Below the pieces are notes generated by a model. That model was not told the origin of the DNA and did not search any database. It saw only the letters and a program-made list of their open reading frames with translations. From CAYOFK01 sp964403185 (lineage in GTDB: Bacteria > Bacteroidota > Bacteroidia > Bacteroidales > VadinHA17): 12,703 nucleotides of DNA. The stretch lies in NCBI GenBank assembly GCA_964403185.1, contig CAYOFK010000088.1:1-12703 (forward strand). Reading direction: 5' to 3'. A program made the translations under genes and the position numbers. This document shows positions 1 through 6,561 of the stretch, piece after piece; the stretch's first letter is position 1; each line of letters starts with the position of its first letter.

Positions 1-823
1 AACCTGTGGCTGCCCATTCCGCTCCTCTTTGGAGGCTGGTAATAAATCCTGCACAATGGAGGCTGGATGTTTTACTGCCCGTACCGGAATGACCGAGAGT
101 GGTATGGAAGATGCGGCCTTTGCCAAAAGTATTGGTGAATAAAACTGGTTCAAATCGTCCTGAACCTTTGAAACTGGTGTCAGAATAGGCTGTTGCCAAC
201 AACTTCAGGTTATTGCCAGGCCCTGACAAGTAATTAAAAAGAACATCCTCAGGGTGCATCCATTTCCGGGGCATCCCATTGGTTATGGGATGATCTTTTT
301 CAGTAATTTCTATTACAAATGCATGAATTTCTGTTTTTAAGGCACCGGTAAATGGAGTTTTCACCCGTTCCCTGGGATCTTTAACAAATACCAGGTTTGT
401 TGCATCCTTTTCTGAGCATCCCCAGGCGGAAAGTCCGGTCATTTCTGTAAAAGCCGGCCATACTGTAAATGCATCCGGGCTGCTGTGATGAAAAACAACC
501 CCGCCACCAGCCTTCACATAATCCATAAATGCCTGGTTGGTTTCTTCAGACCATCCACTATTCTTTCCGGAAAGAACCACCAGGTCATATCTGAAAAAAT
601 CCGGAATAACATCAACCTCTTTATCCGGAACTGTCACATCCATCCTGAACTGGTTTGTATTTTCCAGAATTGCATAGAGGGCTTCCCGGATATGAGGGTC
701 CTTTGCAATGATCAGGGCTTTATGTTTCGAAAGGTTTAAACAGGATGCAAGGAGAAGGATCCCTGCGAGCATCAGTACTGTTTTAAAAATTACTTGATTT
801 TTATGGTTTTTGGTTTCCATCAT
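1..823 (-). CDS. ThuA-like domain lipoprotein (partial, C-terminus off the left edge)
   Basis: About 274 residues are visible, open from ATG at 823 (a second ATG lies at 820) to the window edge. The N-terminus has a hydrophobic stretch ending in LLASC, a lipobox with Cys28, so the product should be a lipoprotein outside the cytoplasm. The body fits the ThuA family (glutamine-amidotransferase-like fold): a strand with VVLSGKNSGWSEETN, then DYVKAGGGVVFHHSS near residue 110, a central DHPITNGMP motif, and a C-terminal GKGRIFHTTLGHS followed by a segment ending RGAEWAATG, which is near where family members end. Very little is therefore missing. In rhizobia ThuA works with the Gfo/Idh enzyme ThuB in trehalose/sucrose catabolism through 3-keto sugars; that a similar partnership holds here is inference. 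It starts 10 bp after the stop of the upstream Gfo/Idh gene, which implies one transcript. Family assignment is firm; catalytic role and substrate are unknown. Confidence 0.85.
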   Translation of the reverse strand, partial: MMETKNHKNQVIFKTVLMLAGILLLASCLNLSKHKALIIAKDPHIREALYAILENTNQFRMDVTVPDKEVDVIPDFFRYDLVVLSGKNSGWSEETNQAFMDYVKAGGGVVFHHSSPDAFTVWPAFTEMTGLSAWGCSEKDATNLVFVKDPRERVKTPFTGALKTEIHAFVIEITEKDHPITNGMPRKWMHPEDVLFNYLSGPGNNLKLLATAYSDTSFKGSGRFEPVLFTNTFGKGRIFHTTLGHSGTGSKTSSLHCAGFITSLQRGAEWAATG

Positions 824-833
824 TTTTTGTTTT

Positions 834-2132
834 TTATAAAGCCCAGGGTTTTCTGTACGGTCTGGATAACAGTCTGTTGGCATGTTCGCTATTTGTAAAT
901 CTTTCTGATCCGGAGTTCCAGTGAAGCGTTTCACGGGTGAGCATGGCAATTTCTCCAAGCAAACCGGCACTGATAGACCTGTGTGCAACTTCTGCAGGGG
1001 TGATGGTTTCCTGTCTGCTTTTTATACAATCCAGGAAGTTTCTCACATGATCGGGACTGTTATACAGGTGGATCTCACCGGGGCCGATGACCTCTTCAAG
1101 TATGGCAGGATCTTCTGCAGAAAGGCCTCTTCTGTCAACACTGATCCAACCGTTTTCTCCATACCAGGTGGTGCCCATATCATGAGGCAACCTGCTTCTG
1201 TTGGCGACTCTGATAGTGGTCCCGTTTTCATATTTCAGGGTAAAATCGTATTCCGCCGGCACATTGTAAATACCTTCTCTGGGATAAACGCCTTCGCCTT
1301 GAATTTCAACGGGCCCACTCCGGTCGAGACCCAACCCCCAGTGGGCAATGTCTATATGGTGGCCCGCCCAATCGGTCATTTGACCTCCTGAGTAATCCAG
1401 GATCCATCTCCAGTTCCAGTGAACGATCCCCCGGAATGGTTTTTTCGGGGCCGGTCCCAGCCAGAAGTTCCAGTCCAGTCCATCGGGTACTGCCATCACC
1501 GGCGGGGTTCCGACAGATTTAACGCCATCAGGCAGTCCCACTTCTGCGTGGCTGATTTTGCCGATTCTGCCATTAATAACCAATTCGCAAGCTTTATGAA
1601 AATGTTGTACAGAGCGCTGCCAGCTTCCGGTTTGCCAGATGATCTGGTTTTTTTCGGCAGCATCCACAATGGCCCGGCCGTCAGTGATGGTTCGTGCAAG
1701 AGGTTTTTCGCCATAAATATCAATGCCTTTGTTTGCAACGGCAACGGCAATGAGTGCATGCCAGTGGTCCGGTAGTGCCAGAATGGCGGCATCAATTTTT
1801 TCTTTTTCAAGCAACTCGCGGTAATCAGGATAGGTTCTTGTATCTGAAGTTTTGTAGTGTGTATCAAACACCTGTTTGGCTCTGACCCTGTGTTTTTCAT
1901 CCACATCACAGGCAGCTACAAACTGCACATCAGGATGTCTCATAAACCAGCGGGCATCGCCCATTCCCTGGCTTCCGGCTCCAATTACTGCTGTAAGGAT
2001 GCGGTCGCTTGGCGGAATGGCGCCTCCCCGACCCATTGCAGATGCGGGAATAATATGCGGGGTGATGACCAGGCCAAGGCCAGTAGCCATTGATTTTTTA
2101 ATAAAATCTCTTCTGGTTGACTGTTTACTCAT
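834..2132 (-). CDS. Gfo/Idh/MocA family oxidoreductase, Tat-exported
   Basis: The 432-residue product starts with a twin-arginine signal (STRRDFIKK, residues 5-13) and a hydrophobic segment to about residue 32, without a lipobox. It is predicted to be a soluble periplasmic protein exported folded. The N-terminal Rossmann domain shows the dinucleotide loop GAGSQG (51-56), an acidic strand end AACDVDEK, and the family signature GEKP (141-144), whose Lys is the usual catalytic/cofactor residue. The C-terminal substrate domain holds DWNFWLGPAP (220-229) and GGQMTDWAGHHIDIAHW (249-265), the family's metal-free His/Asp active-site region. Family members oxidise or reduce sugars and cyclitols with tightly bound NAD(P); export by Tat fits a preloaded cofactor. 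It lies 24 bp after another Gfo/Idh gene and 10 bp before the ThuA-like gene. The YPTHGLGP-type motif of GH109 glycosidases is absent. Substrate is unknown. Confidence 0.9.
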   Translation of the reverse strand: MSKQSTRRDFIKKSMATGLGLVITPHIIPASAMGRGGAIPPSDRILTAVIGAGSQGMGDARWFMRHPDVQFVAACDVDEKHRVRAKQVFDTHYKTSDTRTYPDYRELLEKEKIDAAILALPDHWHALIAVAVANKGIDIYGEKPLARTITDGRAIVDAAEKNQIIWQTGSWQRSVQHFHKACELVINGRIGKISHAEVGLPDGVKSVGTPPVMAVPDGLDWNFWLGPAPKKPFRGIVHWNWRWILDYSGGQMTDWAGHHIDIAHWGLGLDRSGPVEIQGEGVYPREGIYNVPAEYDFTLKYENGTTIRVANRSRLPHDMGTTWYGENGWISVDRRGLSAEDPAILEEVIGPGEIHLYNSPDHVRNFLDCIKSRQETITPAEVAHRSISAGLLGEIAMLTRETLHWNSGSERFTNSEHANRLLSRPYRKPWAL

Positions 2133-2156
2133 AATTTATTGTTTAATTCTGATTGA

Positions 2157-3509
2157 TCAGGTTATGTTAACAGGTGTTCCGGGAACGGGAATCTCAAATT
2201 CCTGGTCGATGGTTCCCATACCGAAAGGTTCAGGCCCGAGTTTCAGGCCGGAGTTCATGATCTCGTCCCAGGTGATCCGGTTCCCGGTATAGGCCGATTC
2301 GCGGCCCATGATTGCCGTAAGGTTTGAGTAGGCAGTTTCTCTGGCTTCATTGACATGGGTGTTGGTTCGTATGGCGGTAACCAGGTGGATGTGTTCCTGG
2401 ATATATTCGGATATCTTTAACTGCGTCATGGTTTCGCCCTGTTCATCCTCTGGCCATTTAAAAGCCCACTTGACAGAACCATCCAGGTTGTAAATGGTTT
2501 TATAGCAATCTGAAAAACCCTCAGTACCGATAATAAACTCACCTATGCCATTGGCACAGTTGTCGATCTGACGGCTCATGCTGTGAGAATACAATCCTTT
2601 TTCATAATGATAATCCACACTAAAAAAATCATATTGATTTCCCGTAACCCTCCGGTGCCGTCCGCCATAGCCAATGGCGCTGTCCGGGTGCCGTCCGGTA
2701 AACCAGTTAATGACATCAATATTATGAATATGGGTATCGAGGAAGTGATCTCCGCTGAGCCATATAAAATTATTCCAGTTGCGCAGCATGTATTCCATAT
2801 CTGACCATCCTTTCTGCCTTGTACGATACCATACATGGGCTTGGTTCCAGTAGGCTCTGGCAGCTGTTATTTCACCGATGGCCCCATTTGCAATTTGTTT
2901 ATAAGTCTCAATATAGGCCTGGTGGTGTCTTCTCTGGGTTCCGGTTATGACATTCAACCCGAGGGCGGTTGCTTTTTCCGCACTGGCCAGGATGGACCGG
3001 ATACCAACAGGATCAACCGCTATGGGCTTCTCCATAAACACATGTTTTTTTGCCTGGACGGCAGCTCTGAAATGCTCAGGTCTGAAGTAGGGCGGTGTGG
3101 CCAGGATCACCACATCCACATCGGTTTCCATCAGTTTCTGAAATGCGTCGATCCCGGTAAAACAGTTTTTATCCTCAAATTCCAGATCATACTTTCTGAA
3201 GCGGGCCCGGCATTCATCCACCTTATCCTGGAAAACATCGGCCAGGGCTGTAATCTCAAGGTTTGGCCCGGCGCTGATAAAATTTAATGCGGCTCCTGTT
3301 CCCCTGCCTCCGGTTCCGATCAGCCCTGCTTTTAACTTGGGTCCGGAGGGGGCCCTGTCAAGGACCGGAGGAAGCCCCAGTTCCTCATGGCTTTTCTTTG
3401 CCGAACAACCGGGCAGGACAGAAGCTATACCAATGGTTCCAACGGTTCCGGCAAGGATTGCCTTCCCAAGAAAATCTCTGCGGCTGACCTGGTTTTTCTT
3501 TTGATCCAT
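2157..3509 (-). CDS. Gfo/Idh/MocA family oxidoreductase, Tat signal with lipobox
   Basis: The 450-residue product begins with QVSRRDFLGK (residues 7-16), a twin-arginine motif, followed by a hydrophobic segment and the lipobox VLPGC with Cys35. It is therefore a likely Tat-dependent lipoprotein held at a membrane on the extracytoplasmic side. The Rossmann domain has GTGGRGTG (65-72), an acidic strand end LADVF (89-93) and MEKP (159-162), the Lys being the family's conserved catalytic residue. The C-terminal domain carries GDHFLDTHIHNIDVINW (253-269) with the Asp/His cluster typical of the substrate site. It differs from the downstream Gfo/Idh protein throughout, so the pair is not a recent duplication. 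It sits 20 bp after the cytochrome-SUMF1 fusion gene and 24 bp before the second Gfo/Idh gene. Probable role is redox change of a sugar or cyclitol with bound NAD(P); substrate unknown. Confidence 0.9.
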   Translation of the reverse strand: MDQKKNQVSRRDFLGKAILAGTVGTIGIASVLPGCSAKKSHEELGLPPVLDRAPSGPKLKAGLIGTGGRGTGAALNFISAGPNLEITALADVFQDKVDECRARFRKYDLEFEDKNCFTGIDAFQKLMETDVDVVILATPPYFRPEHFRAAVQAKKHVFMEKPIAVDPVGIRSILASAEKATALGLNVITGTQRRHHQAYIETYKQIANGAIGEITAARAYWNQAHVWYRTRQKGWSDMEYMLRNWNNFIWLSGDHFLDTHIHNIDVINWFTGRHPDSAIGYGGRHRRVTGNQYDFFSVDYHYEKGLYSHSMSRQIDNCANGIGEFIIGTEGFSDCYKTIYNLDGSVKWAFKWPEDEQGETMTQLKISEYIQEHIHLVTAIRTNTHVNEARETAYSNLTAIMGRESAYTGNRITWDEIMNSGLKLGPEPFGMGTIDQEFEIPVPGTPVNIT

Positions 3510-3529
3510 ATCTGTTATTTTTTGAAATT

Positions 3530-5065
3530 CTATTTCCCGAAATCTTCCGGAACCTCACACACGATTCTGAAACCAACATGTATGCAATCTGAATACCACC
3601 AGATGCTTTTTGGTATTTGCGGATCTGTTCTCAGCCATTCTTCATTTCGTGTGAAATCACGGGAAGCCACCCTGAGGTCTGCCGGGTTGCTTTTAAAGGA
3701 ACCTCCCCTGACAACATGTTCATTTCCTGAGGCCGGACCAGTGGGATTGGCAATTCCGTCCTTATAAAAAGCATAAGCATCCGGAGCATACCAATCGCTA
3801 CAGAATTCAGCCACATTTCCAAGCATGTTCTTTAATCCAAATGGGTTGGGTCTGACTTTTGCGGGTTCCTGTGTCTTTCCCTCACTGTTTTGGTTGTATA
3901 TTACAAAAGCGTTGATGTTTGCTGTATCTGTAGCTGATAACTTTTTGAGGTATCGTTTTTTGGAAAGTTTTTTAGGATCACCCTCAAAAAAGTATGGTCC
4001 GGTAGTTCCGGCACGGGCTGCATATTCCCATTCAGCTTCTGTAGGCAGCCTGTAGGTTTTTCCGGTTACCTGTGAAACCCATCGGCAGAACGTTCTGGCG
4101 GCATAGTGCGACATGGTGATTGCCGGACGGGAGCCTTTTCCCCATCCCTGGTCTGGTGCTCCCCAGGGGGGTGTGGCGCCGGAAATGGCATCTGTTTCAG
4201 ATTCATCCATCGTTTGTTTGGTACGACCCTCAGATTCTGTGGCGATGAAAAAGGCCAGGTAGGCATCCCAAGTGACCTCAATCTCTGCCATCCAGAATTG
4301 TTTTATCTGAACCTCCCTTACCGGACCTTCATCTTCTTTTCTGACCGTTGCATCCGGTAAACTGCCAAGTGAAAACCGGCCTTCCGGAATGGCAACCATT
4401 TTGAAGGATACGGGGGTGCCGGGTATGTGCTCCACAAAGTTTTCAAACTGTTTCACAACTGTAGGTTCGGTAAAGATCTCAAGGCCGGGAACAGCCACTT
4501 TCCCAAAGTTAACGTTTTTTGCATGGATGGCAGTTTCGCTGTAATGCCCAACGTTTAAGTGGCAGTTGATGCAACGAAGATGTGCTTCATTTTGCAGGTA
4601 ATACAGATGTGCTTCATCACCTTCTTTTGAGAGTGTTGTAGGGAAAAGTATCTGGTGGCAACGGATGCAGCTCTTCTTATAAGTAAAATGTATGGCATTC
4701 TCAAGTCTGGATTTTTCTTCCCAATTGATGGATTCCGGATCTTTGGTTAGTTGGATCCAGGCGTCATGCACTCCGTGTTTAACCTTGGCTTTCAGAAATC
4801 CTTGCTTTCTGGGCGGCAGGTGGCATTCGACACATTGAATTTTTACACCTGAGGGATTGTCATGATGGGTGGAGAGCCGCCATGTTTTTTCTGCGTTTGG
4901 ATGGGCATGACAGGACATGCAATAGGCATCAGTGGAGGTTTTCCGGATGATATTATTTGCGAGAAAAGTCATGAGGAATCCTGTACAAATACCGATTAAC
5001 AATACCCATCTCAACCTGTTTGAAAGGAACCTGGCCGGTCTTCTGAAAGTTGATTTCCATCCCAT
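3530..5065 (-). CDS. Fusion: NapC/NrfH-type tetraheme cytochrome c + SUMF1 (FGE-sulfatase-like) domain
   Basis: The 511-residue product has one membrane helix (about 19-40), then four CxxCH haem c motifs at Cys49-His53, Cys78-His82, Cys133-His137 and Cys165-His169. Spacing and flanking residues (SGVKIQCVECHLPP, INCHLNVGH) match the NapC/NirT/NrfH family of membrane quinol dehydrogenases, which pass electrons between menaquinol and periplasmic partners. Residue 55, two after the first haem His, is His, where many relatives have Met. Residues about 216-504 form a SUMF1 domain: VAIPEGRFSLGS, YRLPTEAEWEYAARAG (338-353), GNVAEFCSDW (416-425), VVRGGSF (451-457), HVGFRIV. The two active-site cysteines of true formylglycine-generating enzymes are absent after GGSF (Ser459 and Leu464 by ungapped alignment), so sulfatase activation is unlikely. 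It begins 3 bp after the frr stop and precedes two Tat-exported Gfo/Idh genes, suggesting a membrane redox partner for them (inference). Confidence 0.88.
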   Translation of the reverse strand: MGWKSTFRRPARFLSNRLRWVLLIGICTGFLMTFLANNIIRKTSTDAYCMSCHAHPNAEKTWRLSTHHDNPSGVKIQCVECHLPPRKQGFLKAKVKHGVHDAWIQLTKDPESINWEEKSRLENAIHFTYKKSCIRCHQILFPTTLSKEGDEAHLYYLQNEAHLRCINCHLNVGHYSETAIHAKNVNFGKVAVPGLEIFTEPTVVKQFENFVEHIPGTPVSFKMVAIPEGRFSLGSLPDATVRKEDEGPVREVQIKQFWMAEIEVTWDAYLAFFIATESEGRTKQTMDESETDAISGATPPWGAPDQGWGKGSRPAITMSHYAARTFCRWVSQVTGKTYRLPTEAEWEYAARAGTTGPYFFEGDPKKLSKKRYLKKLSATDTANINAFVIYNQNSEGKTQEPAKVRPNPFGLKNMLGNVAEFCSDWYAPDAYAFYKDGIANPTGPASGNEHVVRGGSFKSNPADLRVASRDFTRNEEWLRTDPQIPKSIWWYSDCIHVGFRIVCEVPEDFGK

Positions 5066-5068
5066 AAA

Positions 5069-5632
5069 TCAAATGGTAAGGATGTCCTGCTCTTTGGTCT
5101 CCACCAGGTCGTCCACTTTTTTCGAATAATCGTATGTCAATTTTTGCACCTCATCCATAGCTCCTTTCTCAGCATCCTCAGATAATCCTTCTTTAAGCAG
5201 TTGTTTGAATTCATCTTTAGCCCATTTTCTTGAATTGCGAATTCCGATCTTGGTATCTTCACCTTCCGATTTGGATTGCTTCACCAGCTGTATCCGGCGT
5301 TCTTCTGTGAGAGGTGGGACGTTAATATGTATGACTTCTCCGTTATTTACCGGTGTGAGTCCGATGTTGGCTGCAAGAATAGCTTTTTCAATGGGTTGGA
5401 GCATGTTTTTTTCCCAGGGCTGAATGATGATGGATTTGGCATCCGGAGTATTGACATTCGCCACCTGGTTCAGAGGTGTGTTCACGCCATAGTAGTCAAC
5501 ATTGATTCCATCAAGCATGCCTGGTGTAGCTTTTCCTGCACGGATTTTGGCAAGTTGAATTTCGAGATGATGGATCGAGGCCTTCATTTTTTCTTCGGTC
5601 TCATCTAGATACATCCGGACTTCTTCTTCCAT
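5069..5632 (-). CDS. frr: Ribosome recycling factor
   Basis: This 187-residue protein is full length for RRF (about 185 residues). With EF-G it splits the post-termination ribosome in the cytoplasm. Family hallmarks are the N-terminal helix with LAKIRAGKATPGML (about 28-41), the segment ending SIIIQPWEK, PVNNGEVIHINVPPLTEERR (about 94-113), and a long C-terminal helix rich in charged residues. The ATG at 5632 gives the expected N-terminus; a second in-frame ATG six codons later is possible but would shorten helix 1. It follows pyrH by 69 bp, the common pyrH-frr order, and that gap holds a consensus Bacteroidetes promoter. The stop codon lies 3 bp from the start of the cytochrome-SUMF1 gene, so frr probably heads a five-gene transcript. 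Confidence 0.98.
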   Translation of the reverse strand: MEEEVRMYLDETEEKMKASIHHLEIQLAKIRAGKATPGMLDGINVDYYGVNTPLNQVANVNTPDAKSIIIQPWEKNMLQPIEKAILAANIGLTPVNNGEVIHINVPPLTEERRIQLVKQSKSEGEDTKIGIRNSRKWAKDEFKQLLKEGLSEDAEKGAMDEVQKLTYDYSKKVDDLVETKEQDILTI

Positions 5633-5660
5633 GGCACAAATATTTAGGGTATGAGGTAAA

Positions 5661-5691
5661 CAAAAATAGAAAAATCCTAAAAATATACAAA
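5661..5691 (-). promoter_or_regulatory. Bacteroidetes-type sigma-70 promoter for frr and the downstream redox genes
   Basis: Reading the minus strand, TTTG at 5691-5688 is followed by exactly 19 nt and then TATTTTTG at 5668-5661. Both boxes match the Bacteroidetes housekeeping consensus (TTTG, N19-21, TAnnTTTG) with no mismatch. Transcription should begin a few bases past 5661, giving an untranslated leader of roughly 20-25 nt before the frr ATG at 5632. It allows frr and the cytochrome/Gfo/ThuA genes to be expressed separately from pyrH. The region is AT-rich, so a chance match is possible, but spacing and position are both right. Confidence 0.72.
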
Positions 5692-5701
5692 CTGCTATTG
5701 T

Positions 5702-6412
5702 TCAAGGATGTATATAAGAACCCAGTTTTTCACCACTCAGGACTTTCTTGAGATTTCCGGGTTGATTCACATCAAATACAAGAACCGGAAGCTTGTTTTC
5801 CTTGCATAAGGTGAAAGCTGTAAGGTCCATGATCTTCAGCCCTTTATTGTAGATATTTTCGAAGCTTATGCGTTCAATTTTTTGAGCGGCCGGGTCTTTT
5901 TCAGGATCGGCATTATAGACGCCGTCAACCCGGGTTCCTTTAAGCAGCACGTCTGCCTTTATTTCAATGGCCCGCAGGGCTGCAGCTGTGTCCGTTGTGA
6001 AATAGGGATTTCCCGTACCGGCAGTAAAAATAGTGACGCATCCCTGGTCCAGAGCCAACTGAGCTTTATGTGGTGCATATAATTCTGCCAGGGGTTCCAC
6101 TCTCAGGGCAGAAAAAAGTCGCACAGGCACCATCATGGATTGCAGCATGGATTGTATGGCAAGCCCGTTAATAACTGTTGACAGCATGCCCATATGGTCG
6201 CCAGTCACACGATCAAATCCGGTGCTTTCACCCTGCATTCCCCGAAAGATATTTCCCCCTCCAATAACGATGCCCATCTGGATGCCTGTGTCTGCAGCTT
6301 CCTTTATTTGCCGGCAGTAGAATTGAAGATTCTGATACCCAATACCACAGGCATTTTCATCCTGCAATGATTCCCCGCTTAATTTCAGCAATACTCTTTT
6401 AAATGTGTTCAT
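5702..6412 (-). CDS. pyrH: UMP kinase
   Basis: This 236-residue protein is the usual length for bacterial UMP kinase, a cytoplasmic hexamer of the amino-acid-kinase fold that phosphorylates UMP to UDP with ATP. Visible motifs are KLSGESL (10-16), the glycine loop GGGNIFRG (51-58), GDHMGMLST (71-79), the UMP/ATP-site segment AGTGNPYFTTDTAAALRA (131-148), KGTRVDGVYNADP (158-170) and MDLTAF (195-200). The ATG at 6412 gives the expected start two residues before the first beta-strand. It lies downstream of the tsf terminator and upstream of frr, as in many bacteria. No clear promoter was found in the 53 bp between the terminator and the start; only a one-mismatch -7 box (TAAATTAG) with poor spacing is present. 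Confidence 0.98.
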   Translation of the reverse strand: MNTFKRVLLKLSGESLQDENACGIGYQNLQFYCRQIKEAADTGIQMGIVIGGGNIFRGMQGESTGFDRVTGDHMGMLSTVINGLAIQSMLQSMMVPVRLFSALRVEPLAELYAPHKAQLALDQGCVTIFTAGTGNPYFTTDTAAALRAIEIKADVLLKGTRVDGVYNADPEKDPAAQKIERISFENIYNKGLKIMDLTAFTLCKENKLPVLVFDVNQPGNLKKVLSGEKLGSYIHP

Positions 6413-6465
6413 TGGGATTCTGTTTGTTGCGGCTAATTTACTAAAAAAGCATCGACCTCAGATTC

Positions 6466-6502
6466 AAAAAAAAGAGGATAAACAAATTATCCTCTTTTTT
6501 TT
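6466..6502 (-). terminator. Intrinsic terminator after tsf (symmetrical, could act on both strands)
   Basis: A perfect 16-bp inverted repeat lies at 6466-6481 and 6487-6502 with a 5-nt loop (ACAAA). Each strand has an A-run, then GAGGATAA, the loop, TTATCCTC and a run of eight T. It begins about 60 nt after the tsf stop on the minus strand and so should end the rplM-rpsI-rpsB-tsf transcript. Because the A- and T-runs mirror each other it could also stop transcription on the plus strand, although no plus-strand gene faces it. A smaller hairpin (TTCTAAT/ATTAGAA, 6501-6518) abuts it on the tsf side. Confidence 0.88.
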
Positions 6503-6561
6503 CTAATCTTAATTAGAAATCCACTTTCTCAGACGGGGATTTATTACTTTTTTACAGGGTG

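Noticed and set aside
921..1775. Plus-strand open frames of 156 and 118 codons opposite the Tat Gfo/Idh gene
   Set aside because: Shadows of the minus-strand reading frame, which has intact family motifs and close neighbours on both sides.
834..3509. GH109-type NAD-dependent glycosidase identity for the Gfo/Idh pair
   Set aside because: GH109 enzymes are also Tat-exported Gfo/Idh relatives, but their YPTHGLGP-like motif is not found in either protein; general oxidoreductase is the safer call.
6413..6465. Promoter directly upstream of pyrH
   Set aside because: Only a one-mismatch -7 box (TAAATTAG) exists, and the nearest TTTG lies about 24 nt away inside the terminator T-run; too weak to list.
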